Assembly (NCBI GenBank): GCA_016192435.1
Contig: JACPUD010000069.1
Location: 35,040 to 99,039 of the forward strand
Reading direction: 5' to 3'
DNA from: Rhodocyclales bacterium
GTDB lineage: Bacteria > Pseudomonadota > Gammaproteobacteria > Burkholderiales > Rhodocyclaceae
Length of the DNA stretch: 64,000 bases
In this document: positions 34,870 to 45,656 of the stretch, piece by piece
Numbering within the stretch: position 1 is the first letter of the stretch
Layout of the letters: each line of letters begins with the position of its first letter
Made by a program: the position numbers and the translations under genes
The notes under the pieces: generated by a model
Databases searched by the model: none
Told to the model about the DNA's origin: nothing
Seen by the model: only the letters and a program-made list of their open reading frames with translations

Positions 34870-37800
34870 TCAATGAAAATCCCGGCTCGCCGTCACCAGG
34901 CTGCCGAGCAGTTCGCTATGGTCGAACAGGCGCTGGGCGACCAGGTGCACCACGGCATGTTCGCCCTTGCCTTCCACCTGCAACTGCCCGGCCACGCCCA
35001 GTAGCCGGCTGCCGAGCAAGAGTTGGCGCTGGCGACACGCCAGGTCATTGAACACCACGACGTTGGCGCAGCCGGTTTCGTCTTCCAGCGTGACGAAAAT
35101 GACGCCGCCGGCGGTGCCCGGACGCTGGCGGCAGGTGACGAGACCGGCGCAGCGCACCACGGCATGGTCGCCTCTGCTGCGCAAGTCCATGGCCGACAGA
35201 TAGCGCTTCGCCGCGAGCCGCGCGCGCAGCAGCGCCAGCGGATGGCGGCCGAGCGTGAGGCCCAGGCTGCGGTAGTCGGCGGCGATGTCTTCGCCTTCGC
35301 GCGGCACGGCGAATATGACGTCATCCTCGCGCACGGCGACGCCGGCGAACAGGTCGCGCTGCAGCGGCAGCGCGGCCGCCGCCCACGCCGCCTGGCGCCG
35401 ATGCCCGGCGAGTTGTGTCAGCGCCCCGGCGGCGGCCAGCGCGTCGAGGTCGGCGCGATCGAGTTCGGCGCGCTTCGCCAGGTCGGCGAGATCGGCAAAG
35501 GGTGATGCCGCGCGCGCGGCGGCGATGCGCGCGCCCGCCGCGGCGGCGAGATTGCGCACCTGCTGCAGGCCGAGGCGAACGCAGGAGAGTCTGTCTCCTT
35601 CGAGCGTGCTTTCCCAGTCGCTGACGGCGACATCCACCGGCCGCACCTCGACGCCGTGGCGGCGCGCGTCCTGCACCAGTTGCGAGGCGGAATAGAAACC
35701 CATGGGCTGCGAATTGAGCAGCCCGAGCAGGAAAGCCGCCGGCTCGTGGCGCTTGAGCCAGGCCGAGTCATAGGCCAGCAGCGCGAAGCTGGCGGCGTGC
35801 GATTCGGGAAAGCCGTAGTCGCCGAAGCCCTGGATCTGCCGGTAGAGCGCCGCGGCGAACTCGTCGGCATAGCCGCGGCTTTTCATGCCGCCGAGCAATC
35901 TGTCGCGGAAGGGTTCGAGGCCGCCCTTGCGCTTCCACGCCGCCATGGCGCGGCGCAGTTGATCGGCTTCGCCCGGCGTGAAGCCGGCGGCGACGATGGC
36001 GATCTGCATCGCCTGCTCCTGGAAGATCGGTATGCCCAGCGTGCGTTCGAGCACGCTTTGCACCGCTGCCGATGGATAGCCGACCGGTTCCAGACCCTGC
36101 CGTCGTCGCAGATAGGGATGGACCATGTTGCCCTGGATCGGCCCGGGGCGCACCAGCGCCACTTCGATCACAAGGTCGTAGAAGCAGGCGGGCTTGAGGC
36201 GCGGCAGCATGGTCATCTGCGCCCGCGATTCGATCTGGAACACGCCGACGGTGTCGGCGCGCGAGATCATGGCGTAGGTGGCGGCGTCCCTGTCCGGCAC
36301 GTCGGCCAGGACGAAGGGCCGGCCGTGGCGCTGCGCCACGGCGGCCAGCATGCGGCGGATGGCCGAGAGCATGCCCAGCGCCAGCACGTCCACCTTCATC
36401 AGGCCCAGCGCGTCGATGTCGTCCTTGTCCCACTGGATCACGGTGCGCTCCGGCATCGCGGCGTTTTCCACCGGCACCAGACGATCGAGCCGGCCGCGAC
36501 TGATGACGAAGCCGCCGACATGCTGCGACAGGTGGCGCGGAAAGCCGCTCAGCATTTGCGCGATGGCCAGCCAGCGCTGCACGTCGGCGCCGGCCGGATC
36601 GAGCCCGGCCTCAAGAAAGCGCTGCGGCAGTTCCTCGCGCTTTTCCCACCAGGCCAGGTTGGCGACCAGGCGGTCGATCGCTTCCAGCGGAAAGCCCAGC
36701 GCACGCCCGGCATCGCGCAGCGCGCTGCGGGTGCGGTAGCTGATCACGGTGGCCGCCAGCGCGGCGCGTTCGCGGCCGTATTTGGCGTAGATGTACTGGA
36801 TCACCTCCTCGCGCCGCTGGTGCTCGAAATCGACGTCGATGTCGGGCGGTTCGTTGCGCTCCTTCGAGACGAAGCGCTCGAACAGCATCGAGGCGCGCGC
36901 CGGATCGATCTCGGTAATTCCCAGCGCATAACACACCGCCGAATTGGCCGCCGAACCGCGGCCCTGGCACAGTATTCCCTGCCCGCGCGCCCAGGCGACG
37001 ATGTCGTGCACGGTGAGGAAATAAGGCGCGTAGGCCATCTCGGCGATCAGTTGCAGTTCGTGCTCGATCTGCGCCCGCACCTGGTCCGTCACGCCGGCCG
37101 GATAGCGCCGCACCAGGCCGGCTTCGGTCAATTGCCGCAGCCAGGAGTCCGGCGTCTCATTGGTGGGCACGACTTCTTCCGGATATTCGTAGCGCAGCTC
37201 GGCGAGCGAAAAAGTGCAGAGCGCGGCGATCCTCACGGTCTCGGCCAGCAGTTCGGGCGGATACAGGCGCGCCAGCGCCAGGCGCTGCCGCAGGTGGCGC
37301 TCGCCATTGGGAAACAGCGCGGCGCCTGCCGCCGCCACCGTGGTGTTCCCGCGCAGCGCGGTCAGCACGTCCTGCAGGGGCCGCCGCGAACGCGCATGCA
37401 TATGCACGTCGCCCGCGGCGACCAGCGGCAGCCCGGTCGCCGCCGCCAGCTCGCGCAGCCGCGCCAGGCGTTCGGGATCGTCGGGCCGCAGATGGCGCTC
37501 GTAGGCGATCCAGGCGCGGCCGGCGAAATGTGCGGCCAGCCAGCGCGCCGATTGGCCAATACCGGCCTCCCAGCTCGCCGCTGCGTCAGCGCCATCCGCA
37601 AGGGATACCGCCCCCGGCTCTGCCGGAGGCATAACTTTTGTGGCCAACGCGGGAATCCACAAGGCCAGGCAATCCGGCACGCCGCCACCGTCCCAGCCGG
37701 CGAGGTCCGCGCGAGACAAGCGGTAGCTGCCCTTTTCCGCGCGGCGGCGACCCAGGGTCACCAGCGCCGAGAGATTGCCGTAGCCGGCGCGGTTCTGCGC

Positions 37801-38046
37801 CAGCAGCACCAGCTTCATGCCGCAGGCCAGTTGCAGTTCGGTGCCGTGGATCAGTTGTAAGCCGGAATCCCGTGCCGCCAGGTGGGCGCGCACGCTGCCG
37901 GCGAAGCTGCATTCGTCGCTGATCGCCAGTGCCGCGTAGCCCAGCCGCACGGCCCGCGCCACCAGCTCCTCGGCATGCGAAGCGCCGCGCAGGAAGCTGA
38001 AGTTGGACAGACAGTGGAGTTCGGCGTAAGCCGGCAGGGAGGACAT
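34870..38046 (-). CDS. dnaE2: Error-prone DNA polymerase DnaE2 (ImuC)
   Basis: A 1058-residue C-family polymerase: PHP domain at the N-terminus ([20 protein letters not shown]), palm with [24 protein letters not shown], a helix-hairpin-helix region and a C-terminal OB fold ([18 protein letters not shown]). Lengths near 1000-1100 residues are usual for DnaE2/ImuC. It acts with ImuA and ImuB in SOS mutagenesis; those genes lie 10 kb away with lexA. A perfect-arm LexA box begins 15 bp upstream of the start. The ATG at 38044-38046 starts [11 protein letters not shown]; longer readings run through the SOS box and are unlikely. A dispersed repeat sits in the OB-fold coding part, reading RQRQLL. Confidence 0.9.
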   Translation of the reverse strand: MSSLPAYAELHCLSNFSFLRGASHAEELVARAVRLGYAALAISDECSFAGSVRAHLAARDSGLQLIHGTELQLACGMKLVLLAQNRAGYGNLSALVTLGRRRAEKGSYRLSRADLAGWDGGGVPDCLALWIPALATKVMPPAEPGAVSLADGADAAASWEAGIGQSARWLAAHFAGRAWIAYERHLRPDDPERLARLRELAAATGLPLVAAGDVHMHARSRRPLQDVLTALRGNTTVAAAGAALFPNGERHLRQRLALARLYPPELLAETVRIAALCTFSLAELRYEYPEEVVPTNETPDSWLRQLTEAGLVRRYPAGVTDQVRAQIEHELQLIAEMAYAPYFLTVHDIVAWARGQGILCQGRGSAANSAVCYALGITEIDPARASMLFERFVSKERNEPPDIDVDFEHQRREEVIQYIYAKYGRERAALAATVISYRTRSALRDAGRALGFPLEAIDRLVANLAWWEKREELPQRFLEAGLDPAGADVQRWLAIAQMLSGFPRHLSQHVGGFVISRGRLDRLVPVENAAMPERTVIQWDKDDIDALGLMKVDVLALGMLSAIRRMLAAVAQRHGRPFVLADVPDRDAATYAMISRADTVGVFQIESRAQMTMLPRLKPACFYDLVIEVALVRPGPIQGNMVHPYLRRRQGLEPVGYPSAAVQSVLERTLGIPIFQEQAMQIAIVAAGFTPGEADQLRRAMAAWKRKGGLEPFRDRLLGGMKSRGYADEFAAALYRQIQGFGDYGFPESHAASFALLAYDSAWLKRHEPAAFLLGLLNSQPMGFYSASQLVQDARRHGVEVRPVDVAVSDWESTLEGDRLSCVRLGLQQVRNLAAAAGARIAAARAASPFADLADLAKRAELDRADLDALAAAGALTQLAGHRRQAAWAAAALPLQRDLFAGVAVREDDVIFAVPREGEDIAADYRSLGLTLGRHPLALLRARLAAKRYLSAMDLRSRGDHAVVRCAGLVTCRQRPGTAGGVIFVTLEDETGCANVVVFNDLACRQRQLLLGSRLLGVAGQLQVEGKGEHAVVHLVAQRLFDHSELLGSLVTASRDFH
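35019..35034 (-). repeat. Dispersed 16-bp repeat, copy 5 (in dnaE2)
   Basis: Exact core on the minus strand, preceded by GCGTGT and followed by TGCTC. Sense to dnaE2 and read as RQRQLL. Confidence 0.75.
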
Positions 38047-38060
38047 GGTGGAGACGGTAA

Positions 38061-38076
38061 CTGTTTTTATATACAG
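38061..38076. promoter_or_regulatory. LexA (SOS) box upstream of dnaE2
   Basis: CTGTTTTTATATACAG has the CTGT-N8-ACAG form of proteobacterial LexA operators, with an AT-rich middle. It lies 15-30 bp upstream of the dnaE2 start. A second box of the same form precedes lexA. Confidence 0.85.
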
Positions 38077-38201
38077 CTTAGCGCAATTCGACCCCCTGCG
38101 CCCGGATCGGCATCGGTCGCGATGACGTGGAACTCGGCCAAGGGCCATTCATGGCAAAATGGCCGCCGGCGGATATAACAAAAGCGATAGAGGAGAATCC
38201 C

Positions 38202-40223
38202 GTGTTTGCAATCTTCGAGCCCGCAGTCCGCCTCATGGACCGCATGCGCGTCGGCCCGCGCTACCTCGTCGTCGGCGCCGCGGGCGGCGTGCTGCTGATC
38301 GGCTTGCTGTCCCAGTTCGTGCTCAGCAACAATGCCAGCCTGTCCCTGACGCGCCAGGAACTGGTCGGCGCGGCCCTGATCGTGCCGGTCCGCCAACTGG
38401 AAAGCGCGACCCACGACCACCTGATCGCCACCAGCCTGATTTCCGCCGGCGCAGACAGCGCCGAGCTGAAGCAGCAGGTGGCCGACCATGCCAAACGTAT
38501 CGACGGCCTGGTGCAAACCATAGTCGCCGCGCCCGCCATCGACGATGCGCTGAAGACCAGCGCCGAAACCCTGCCCAAGGAATGGGCCCTGCTCAAGTCG
38601 CTGCTAATCGCCTCCTCGACACCGGAGCTGCGCGTCGTGCACGAACGTTTTGCGGCGCGCGTGGCGGGCCACCTGCGCCAGGCCAGCGACAGCACGGCGC
38701 TGACCCTGAACCCCGAACTCTCGACTTATTACCTCTACGACACCCTGGTCAACCGCCTGCCGCCGCTGATCAACCTGCTCGCCGAATTCCGCCTGCGCGC
38801 CAGCCTGATCGCGCAGATCCAGATGGTCGATACCGGCGACATCGGCCGCCTCGACAAGCTGCTGGTGGACGCCCAGACGCAGGTGCTGCGGATACGCGAA
38901 AGCCTGCGCAAGGGCAGCGTCGGCACCGCCCACCAGGCCGGCATCGACGCCCTGGTCACGCGCCTGGAAAAGCAGCTCGTCGACATGCGCAGCTACGCAG
39001 AAACCGCCATCTTCTATGCCGGCGCCAATATCAAGGTCACGCCGCAGGAAGTGCAGCAAGGCACCGCTGCGGCCGCGGCTGCCGCCACCGCGCTGGCCGA
39101 AGCCACCGAACGCACCCTGACGGTCCTGCTCGAAGAGCGCGAGAGCAGGCTGCTGGTACGGCGCAACCTCTACCTCCTGCTGGCCGCGCTGGGCGTCGCC
39201 GTGGCGGGTTATCTCTCGATGGGTTCCTATCTGTCGCTGTTGCGCGGCACCGACCGGCTGATGCAGGGCGGGCGCCGCCTGGCCGACGGCGAACTGACCC
39301 ACGTCATCGAGCTCGGCACCCGCGACCAACTGGCCGATGTCGCCGACAGCTTCAACCGCATGGCCACGGCCCTGCGCCAGGTGGTCGAGTCCGTGCAAAA
39401 CAACGCCGTCGATGTGCGCGATGCCGCGCGCACCCTGGCCGCCGCCACCGACCAGATCGCCGCCGGCACCGACAATCAGAATCGCCTGACGCATGAAACG
39501 GCGACGGCGGTGACCTCGATGGCCGGCAACATCGGCCAGGTCGCGACCAATGCCGGCGAAGTCGACCAGATCGCCGGCCGCAGCCGGGAGCAGGCCGAAG
39601 CCGGCGACGCCAGCCTGCGCACCATGCTGGTCGATATCGACTCGGCCGATTCCGCCGTGAGCCAGATCGCGGCGACGGTGGATGAATTCGTCAAATCGAC
39701 GCTGGCGATTTTCCAGATGACCAACCAGATACGCGAAATCGCCGAGCAGACCAACCTGCTCGCGCTGAACGCCGCGATCGAGGCGGCTCGCGCCGGGGAA
39801 TCCGGCCGCGGCTTCGCCGTGGTGGCCGACGAGGTGCGCAAGCTGGCGGAGAAATCGGCCGCATCGGCCAATGAAATCGGGCGCCTGACCGAAACCGCGA
39901 GCGCCAAGTCGAGCGAGGTCGAGGCCGCGATCCAGAGCGGCAGCCATGCCCTGCGCGCCAGCACCGACCGCGCCCACCAGGTCGCCGGCGTGCTGGCCCA
40001 GACCAGCGAATCGATCAGCCATACCTCGCGGGAAGTCAAGCGCATCGCCGCCTCGGTCAAGGACCAGATGACCACCAGCCGGCAGATCAGCGCCTATGTC
40101 GACGAAATAGCGCAGATGGCCGAACGCAACAGCACCGCGGTGGCCAGTGCCGCGGCCGAGGCCAGACGACTGGAACAACTCTCGGACCGCGTGCTTGCGG
40201 CGATCGGCGGCTTCCGCATCTGA
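38202..40223 (+). CDS. Methyl-accepting chemotaxis protein
   Basis: A 673-residue chemoreceptor: span 1 ([20 protein letters not shown]), a long helical periplasmic domain, span 2 ([16 protein letters not shown]), HAMP, and a cytoplasmic signalling hairpin with [20 protein letters not shown] and [20 protein letters not shown] start at 38202 is chosen because GAGGAG lies just upstream; an ATG 75 bases earlier has none. It precedes a histidine kinase gene by 78 bp, and the two may respond to related cues. Ligand unknown. Confidence 0.85.
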   Translation: MFAIFEPAVRLMDRMRVGPRYLVVGAAGGVLLIGLLSQFVLSNNASLSLTRQELVGAALIVPVRQLESATHDHLIATSLISAGADSAELKQQVADHAKRIDGLVQTIVAAPAIDDALKTSAETLPKEWALLKSLLIASSTPELRVVHERFAARVAGHLRQASDSTALTLNPELSTYYLYDTLVNRLPPLINLLAEFRLRASLIAQIQMVDTGDIGRLDKLLVDAQTQVLRIRESLRKGSVGTAHQAGIDALVTRLEKQLVDMRSYAETAIFYAGANIKVTPQEVQQGTAAAAAAATALAEATERTLTVLLEERESRLLVRRNLYLLLAALGVAVAGYLSMGSYLSLLRGTDRLMQGGRRLADGELTHVIELGTRDQLADVADSFNRMATALRQVVESVQNNAVDVRDAARTLAAATDQIAAGTDNQNRLTHETATAVTSMAGNIGQVATNAGEVDQIAGRSREQAEAGDASLRTMLVDIDSADSAVSQIAATVDEFVKSTLAIFQMTNQIREIAEQTNLLALNAAIEAARAGESGRGFAVVADEVRKLAEKSAASANEIGRLTETASAKSSEVEAAIQSGSHALRASTDRAHQVAGVLAQTSESISHTSREVKRIAASVKDQMTTSRQISAYVDEIAQMAERNSTAVASAAAEARRLEQLSDRVLAAIGGFRI

Positions 40224-40301
40224 CGTCTGATCCGACGCCGCGGCCGCCCCGACGCCGGCCGCTGGTTGCAAGACAGCAAGCGACACGGCACACTCCTGCC
40301 G

Positions 40302-42074
40302 ATGATTCAAACCAGCACTGCGCCCCAGGCGAGAGGACCCCGCCGCGTCAAGGCGCGCTTCATGGCCCCGCTCGCCGTCGTGCTCGTCTTCATCATGGGC
40401 GTGTTCGCGGTCGCCGCCCTGTGGGTCGAGGCCGACATTCGCGACCAGGACATCGCCGAGCGCACCGCGGCAGTGGAAAAGCTCTTTGTGCAGAAGCTCG
40501 ACAAGGACACCAACCTGATGATCGCGACGCTGCGCGCGATGATGACCAATCAGTCCATCGAACGGGCCTTCCGCGACCTTGACCGCTCCGCCCTGTCCCG
40601 CCACATGGGCGCGTTGTTCGCCAACCTGCGCGACAGGCACCACATCACCCACCTGTACTTCACCGGCCCGGACCTGATCAACCTCTATCGCTTCCATAGC
40701 CCCGAGGAGTTCGGCGACGAGATCGGCCGGCTCACGACGATCAAGGCAAGAGATCGGCAAGACGCTGAACACGGCCTCGAACTAGGCGCCCTGGGCACGC
40801 TTACGCTGCGGCTGGTGATGCCCTGGCGCCGCGACGATCGCGTGATCGGCTACCTGGAGATCGGCGAAGAGATAGAGCACCTGATCGGCGAGATCAAGGA
40901 AGGCCTGGCGGTGGACATGCTGGTGCTGGTCGACAAGCGCATGGTGTCGCTGCAGCAATGGCAGCGCGGCCAGGCCCTGATGCAGCGCAAGGGGGACTGG
41001 GGCCGCTTTGCGACTCACGCGACCCTGGCGCAGACCACGAACTGGCCGCTCGCGGCGCTGGACGACCGCATCCTGCAGCACCTGCTCGCCGGCCGCAGCG
41101 CGGAGATCGACGAGAGCGGACGTTCGCTGCACCTGGCCGCCGTCCCGCTCAAGGATGCCGGCCAGCGCCACATCGGCGACCTGGTGGTGATACGCGACAT
41201 CACGGCGCTCAAATCCGCGTTCAACTGGTCCATCGTGGCCGTCACCGCGATCAGCCTGCTGTTGGCCATCGGCGTGCTCGGCGTGTTCTATCTGGCGCTC
41301 GACCGTGTGGAGCGCGATTACCGGCGCCAGCACGATCTCGAACACCAGTTGCTGCGCGTCAATGCCGAGTACGGGCGCATCCTGCAGCTCGAAAAACTGT
41401 CGGCGCTGGGCACCATGGTCGGCAGCATCGCCCATCAGTTGAACAATCCGCTGGTCGGCGTAGTCAATCTGGCCCAGTTGGCCGAGCGCGGAGTCGACGA
41501 TCCGGTGCGCACGCGCGAGCTGTTGGGTGAGATCCGCAGCGCCGGCGAAGACTGCCGCAGCTTTGTCAAGCGCATGCTGGCGTTTTCCAAGGTTTCCAGT
41601 TTCGAGAGCAAGCCGACGTCGATCGCGGCGCTGATCGAGGACACGGTCCTGCTGTTTCGCCAGACCGAGACCCGGCACCTGCCGGTCGAGGTAAGCTTGC
41701 CTGAACAGGCGGTGGTGCTGGCGGTTGATCCGATCCTGCTGCGCCACGCCTTGTTCAACCTGCTGGTCAATGCGGCCCAGGCCACGAGCAACGACAGCGC
41801 CATCGTCATCAGCCTGGTGCACGAAGACGATCCGGTGCGCGGAGCACCCGGCTGGTCGCTGGCGGTCAGCGATCGCGGCCGCGGCATGCCGCCCGAGGTC
41901 ATGGAAAAGATCTTCGTGCCCTTCTACACCACGCGCAGCGACGGCACCGGCCTGGGCCTGCCGGTGGTGCAACACGTCGCGCTGCTGCACGGCGGACAGG
42001 TCAATGTCAGCAGCGAAGCTGGGCATGGCACGCGAATTGCGATTTGGTTACCAGATTCCTTGTCCGATGCCTAG
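40302..42074 (+). CDS. Membrane sensor histidine kinase
   Basis: A 590-residue kinase. Span 1 (VVLVFIMGVFAVAALWV) and span 2 (SIVAVTAISLLLAIGVLGVF) bracket a large periplasmic double-Cache-like sensor domain. The phosphoacceptor is in SIAHQLNNPLVG; ATP-site boxes are NLLVNAAQA, SDRGRGMP and SDGTGLGLPV. The next gene is an NtrC-type regulator that follows at once, and a sigma-54 promoter for a multihaem cytochrome comes after that. The kinase probably senses a redox compound or donor in the periplasm. The start is uncertain: no clear ribosome site, and a TTG 36 bases upstream is open. Confidence 0.8.
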   Translation: MIQTSTAPQARGPRRVKARFMAPLAVVLVFIMGVFAVAALWVEADIRDQDIAERTAAVEKLFVQKLDKDTNLMIATLRAMMTNQSIERAFRDLDRSALSRHMGALFANLRDRHHITHLYFTGPDLINLYRFHSPEEFGDEIGRLTTIKARDRQDAEHGLELGALGTLTLRLVMPWRRDDRVIGYLEIGEEIEHLIGEIKEGLAVDMLVLVDKRMVSLQQWQRGQALMQRKGDWGRFATHATLAQTTNWPLAALDDRILQHLLAGRSAEIDESGRSLHLAAVPLKDAGQRHIGDLVVIRDITALKSAFNWSIVAVTAISLLLAIGVLGVFYLALDRVERDYRRQHDLEHQLLRVNAEYGRILQLEKLSALGTMVGSIAHQLNNPLVGVVNLAQLAERGVDDPVRTRELLGEIRSAGEDCRSFVKRMLAFSKVSSFESKPTSIAALIEDTVLLFRQTETRHLPVEVSLPEQAVVLAVDPILLRHALFNLLVNAAQATSNDSAIVISLVHEDDPVRGAPGWSLAVSDRGRGMPPEVMEKIFVPFYTTRSDGTGLGLPVVQHVALLHGGQVNVSSEAGHGTRIAIWLPDSLSDA

Positions 42075-42123
42075 CCGACCGCCCAAGCCGATACGCCCGA
42101 GAATAAGTCCCGCGCCGCCTGAC

Positions 42124-43500
42124 ATGCTGCCCAAAATCCTCGTGGTCGATGACGATCGCCACACGCGCATCCTGCTCGACCGGCTGCTGGCCAAGACGGC
42201 GCTGGTGAGCCTCGCCACCGATGGCGCCGAAGCGCGCCGGTTGTTCGCCGCCGGGGATTTCAATCTGGTGCTGATGGACCAGCGCCTGCCCGACGACAAT
42301 GGCATCGATTTGCTGCGCGAGTTTCGCGCCCGCCGGCCGCATCTGGTCAGCATACTGATGACCGGCTTCGCCGACGTGCGCGACGCCGTGGCGGCGGTGC
42401 GCGAGGGACTGTTCGATTATCTGACCAAGCCCTTCGAAGACCTCGAAGCCCTTGAAGCGGTGATCGGCAAGGCGCTCGAACTCGACCGTGCCTATCGCGA
42501 AATCCATGGTTTGCGCGCCCGCTTGTCCGACGCCGGGGACGCGCCCGCCATCATCGGCCAGTCACCCGCTATGGAACGCGCGCTGGGCCAGATCCGCCAG
42601 GTCGCCGGCCTCGACACCACCATATTGCTCGAAGGCGAAAGCGGCACCGGCAAGGATCTCGCCGCCAAGATGATCCATGCCCTGAGCACGCGCGCCGCGA
42701 AGCCGTTTCTTGAGGTGAATTGCGGCGGGCTGCCGGAATCCCTGCTCGAAAGCCTGCTGTTCGGCTATGAAAAGGGGGCCTTCACGGGGGCCAGCCAGGC
42801 CAATGCCGGCTATTTCGAAAAGGCGCACGAGGGCAATCTGTTCCTCGACGAAATCGCCGACATGAGCCCGAAGCTGCAAAGCAATCTGCTGCGCGTGCTG
42901 CAGGATCACAGCGTCACCCGCATCGGCAGCACCCAGCCGCGCCAGGCGGACTTCCGCCTGATCTGCGCGACCAACCGTCCACTGCTGGCCGAAGTCCGCG
43001 CCGGACGCTTCCGCGAAGACCTCTACTACCGCATCGCCGTGGTCTCGGTGACCCTGCCGCCGCTGCGCGAACGCGCCGGCGACATCGTGTCGCTGGCCAC
43101 CCACTTTCTCGACATTTACAGCACGAAATTCGACAAGCTGTGCGGACCGCTCACGCCCGCCGCCTTGCTGGCGCTGGAAAACCAGCGCTGGGAGGGCAAT
43201 GTGCGCCAGCTCCAGCACTGCATCGAGCGTGCGGTGGCACTGCATCCGGGCGGCCCGATCGATACCCTGCATTTGTTTCCGGCCGGCGCACCCGTCACCG
43301 GCGCGGCGCGCTGCGAGGACAGCCCAGCAACGGCCGCACTCGGCTATCAGGACGCGCGCGCCGATTTCGAGCGCGTCTATTTCCGCCGCCTGCTCGATGC
43401 CGCCGGCGGCAACATATCCGAGGCCGCACGCCTGGGCGGCATCCCGCGGCAGAACCTGTATGTCCGCATGAAGCGTTGGGGAATTGTCACCGATAAGTGA
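42124..43500 (+). CDS. NtrC-family sigma-54 response regulator
   Basis: A 458-residue regulator: receiver domain with DDD and the phosphoacceptor in LVLMDQRLPDDNG; AAA+ domain with Walker A GESGTGKD, the sigma-54 contact motif GAFTGA and Walker B GNLFLDEIAD; and a Fis-type helix-turn-helix at the end (GGNISEAARLGGIPRQNLYV). It needs sigma-54 at its targets. The most obvious target is the next gene, which has a -24/-12 promoter. A start at 42067, overlapping the kinase stop, is an alternative to the ATG at 42124. Its last codons overlap a set of inverted repeats that may be its own binding sites. Confidence 0.85.
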   Translation: MLPKILVVDDDRHTRILLDRLLAKTALVSLATDGAEARRLFAAGDFNLVLMDQRLPDDNGIDLLREFRARRPHLVSILMTGFADVRDAVAAVREGLFDYLTKPFEDLEALEAVIGKALELDRAYREIHGLRARLSDAGDAPAIIGQSPAMERALGQIRQVAGLDTTILLEGESGTGKDLAAKMIHALSTRAAKPFLEVNCGGLPESLLESLLFGYEKGAFTGASQANAGYFEKAHEGNLFLDEIADMSPKLQSNLLRVLQDHSVTRIGSTQPRQADFRLICATNRPLLAEVRAGRFREDLYYRIAVVSVTLPPLRERAGDIVSLATHFLDIYSTKFDKLCGPLTPAALLALENQRWEGNVRQLQHCIERAVALHPGGPIDTLHLFPAGAPVTGAARCEDSPATAALGYQDARADFERVYFRRLLDAAGGNISEAARLGGIPRQNLYVRMKRWGIVTDK

Positions 43501-43522
43501 CATACGTCTCGATTCGGTGACA
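43485..43522. promoter_or_regulatory. Inverted repeats, likely upstream activating sites
   Basis: TGTCACCGA at 43485-43493 and TCGGTGACA at 43514-43522 are perfect 9-bp inverted arms, and a third half-site GTGACA lies at 43497-43502, giving TGTCAC-N6-GTGACA. The set is centred about 108 bp upstream of the predicted start of transcription of the cytochrome gene, the normal place for an NtrC-type enhancer. It overlaps the end of the regulator gene. Confidence 0.65.
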
Positions 43523-43583
43523 GAATCTGGATGGCATTTCCGGGAATCCCATACCAAGTCAAGGCACCATGCGCTGATCTTGC

Positions 43584-43600
43584 CTGGTACAAGGATTGCG
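43584..43600 (+). promoter_or_regulatory. Sigma-54 (-24/-12) promoter of the multihaem cytochrome gene
   Basis: CTGGTACAAGGATTGCG gives GG-N10-GC, with TGGTAC and TTGC matching the TGGCAC-N5-TTGC consensus apart from one base. Transcription should begin near 43611, 30 bp before the ATG. The adjacent gene encodes a GAFTGA-containing activator. Confidence 0.75.
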
Positions 43601-43640
43601 TGTCCAAGTGCAGTCGAGTTCTACAAATAAGGGGATCATC

Positions 43641-45557
43641 ATGAAAAAAACCATAGTCGGCAGCCTGCTGGCACTGGCATCCGCGTTCCTGATTTACGGA
43701 TGCACCGGCGGCGTCAAGAGCTATCCGAACATGCCGTTCAAGGGCGTGGTCGAGGACGGCAGCAAGGAGACCTTCCTCAAGGTCGCCAATGCCACGGTCT
43801 GGCTGATCCCCGCCACCGACGTGGCGACCATGGGCAAGACCGCGATCGAAGTCAAGAACGATTCCAAGAACGACGAACCGCTGGAAGACAATCTGGCCGC
43901 CAACCGCGGCCGTTACCTGAATGCCAAGACCAACGACAAGGGCGAATTCAGCTTTGCCGACGTGCCGGGCGGCAAATACTTCGTTTATGTGGAACCGGCC
44001 ACCAGCAAATACCTGCCCGGCGGCGACAAGTCGCGCAAGGCGATGGGCACCGACGAGCTGGGCGCCGCACCGATGCTGATCAAGATTTCCGGCAACGTGC
44101 CGCCCGATGCCAAGTACATCGGCAGCTCGGCCTGCATCGAATGCCACGAAGAGCAGAAGGACTTCACCAAGACCCTGCACCGACTCGGCATCAAGGTGAT
44201 CGGCAAGAACAGCAAGCTGCAGGACTATTCGCGCTTCCCGGGGTTCAACAAGGGCCTCGACCGGCTCATGGCGGGCACCAAGTTCTATTTCTACGGCTAT
44301 GACAAGGGACGCAGTTTCGACAAGTACCTGATCAGCGAAAAGGCGCCCGCCGATGCCTCGTCGGTCAGCTTCACCGCCACCTTCTTCAAGGATGGCAACG
44401 GCACGCTGAAATTCCGCACCGAGAACGCCAGGGATGCCAGCGACAAGCCGCGCGTCTATCCGGTGGAACTTACCTACGGCGGCGGGGTGTACAAGCAGCG
44501 CTACCTGTTCCGCGTCGGCGCCAACCTGTTCCCCTTCGTCCAGTTCAACCAGGACGGAAATGACAGCTATGCCGATCGCGGCCGCAAACAGTGGCGCGAT
44601 TACCACGGCGACTGGCTGTACAACGAGCAGACCAAGAAGCTCGCCGATCCGTCACCGGCCAAGTCCTTCGACAAGGAATGCGCGTCCTGCCACTACAACG
44701 GCTACACGCTGACCAAGACCGCCGCGGGCGACTACAAGGCCGGCTCGAACAACGACCGCAACGGCGAACTGGACATCGACGGCGACGGCAAGCTCAACGA
44801 GATCAACATGGGCTGCGAAACCTGCCATGGTCCCGGCTCGGTGCATGACAAGGCGAAGGAGATCGACATGCCGGCCACCATCGTCAGCCCCAACAAGCTG
44901 TCGGCCGAGCGCGCCTCGATGATCTGCGGCCAGTGCCACAGCCGGCCCCAGGGCCACCTGAAGAACGACCAGCCGGTCAATGCCGCCAACAAGATGATGC
45001 TGCCGGGCACGGCCCGCAACGTCTTCCTCAAGGAATACACCACCCGGGCGGACGGCGCGGCCAAGGACTTCTGGGCCGACGGCCTGCATTCCAAGTCGCA
45101 CCACCAGCAATACACGGACTTCATCAAGTCGTCCAAGCACCGCAACGGCAACCAGCTCGTGGCCTGCGCCGATTGTCACGACACCCATGGCAACGGCAAG
45201 TTCGCGCACCAGTTGAAGGCCGACCCGAAGAAGGCGGAATCCTGCACCAGTTGCCACAAGGACAGCACCGACCTGAAGGCGCACCTGGCCGACAAGTCGA
45301 AGTGCACCGTGGCGCCGGAGAAGATCACCTGTTCCGACTGCCACAACACCAAGACCATGCAGACCGGCTCCGGCTTCGGCAAGGGTCTGACAGGGAAGGA
45401 CGGCAAGAACTACTGGCTGAACGACATCACTTCGCATGTCTATGACGTTCCGCGCAAGGACAACAAGGGCGTCAAGGGCGTCGCTTCGGGAGCGGCCATG
45501 CCCATCCCCTACACCAAGCCCTGCGGCGCGGCCTGCCACGACACGAAGAATCTTTGA
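43641..45557 (+). CDS. Lipoprotein multihaem cytochrome c (seven CXXCH and one CXXXCH)
   Basis: A 638-residue protein with a signal peptide ending in LIYGC, so it is probably a lipoprotein anchored at Cys21. Residues about 45-140 look like a carboxypeptidase-regulatory-type beta domain (KGEFSFADVPGGKYFVYVEP). Haem motifs: CIECH 165, CASCH 347, CETCH 392, CGQCH 429, CADCH 509, CTSCH 535, CSDCH 564 and CGAACH 628; the last has an extra residue. It is likely to carry electrons in the periplasm or at the outer membrane, or to act as a reductase. The gene is monocistronic: sigma-54 promoter upstream, strong terminator downstream. I do not recognise a named subfamily. Confidence 0.8.
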   Translation: MKKTIVGSLLALASAFLIYGCTGGVKSYPNMPFKGVVEDGSKETFLKVANATVWLIPATDVATMGKTAIEVKNDSKNDEPLEDNLAANRGRYLNAKTNDKGEFSFADVPGGKYFVYVEPATSKYLPGGDKSRKAMGTDELGAAPMLIKISGNVPPDAKYIGSSACIECHEEQKDFTKTLHRLGIKVIGKNSKLQDYSRFPGFNKGLDRLMAGTKFYFYGYDKGRSFDKYLISEKAPADASSVSFTATFFKDGNGTLKFRTENARDASDKPRVYPVELTYGGGVYKQRYLFRVGANLFPFVQFNQDGNDSYADRGRKQWRDYHGDWLYNEQTKKLADPSPAKSFDKECASCHYNGYTLTKTAAGDYKAGSNNDRNGELDIDGDGKLNEINMGCETCHGPGSVHDKAKEIDMPATIVSPNKLSAERASMICGQCHSRPQGHLKNDQPVNAANKMMLPGTARNVFLKEYTTRADGAAKDFWADGLHSKSHHQQYTDFIKSSKHRNGNQLVACADCHDTHGNGKFAHQLKADPKKAESCTSCHKDSTDLKAHLADKSKCTVAPEKITCSDCHNTKTMQTGSGFGKGLTGKDGKNYWLNDITSHVYDVPRKDNKGVKGVASGAAMPIPYTKPCGAACHDTKNL

Positions 45558-45579
45558 CGGGAGCCCTGCTTCAAGCCAA

Positions 45580-45607
45580 AACCGCCGGCATGTCCGGCGG
45601 TTTTTTT
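45580..45607 (+). terminator. Rho-independent terminator after the cytochrome gene
   Basis: ACCGCCGG-CATGT-CCGGCGGT forms a perfect 8-bp stem followed by seven T residues, 23 bp after the cytochrome stop. Confidence 0.9.
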
Positions 45608-45656
45608 ATCCTGAAACCCCCGCTTTTATCCGCAGATTGCGCTTTCAAGGTTTGCT

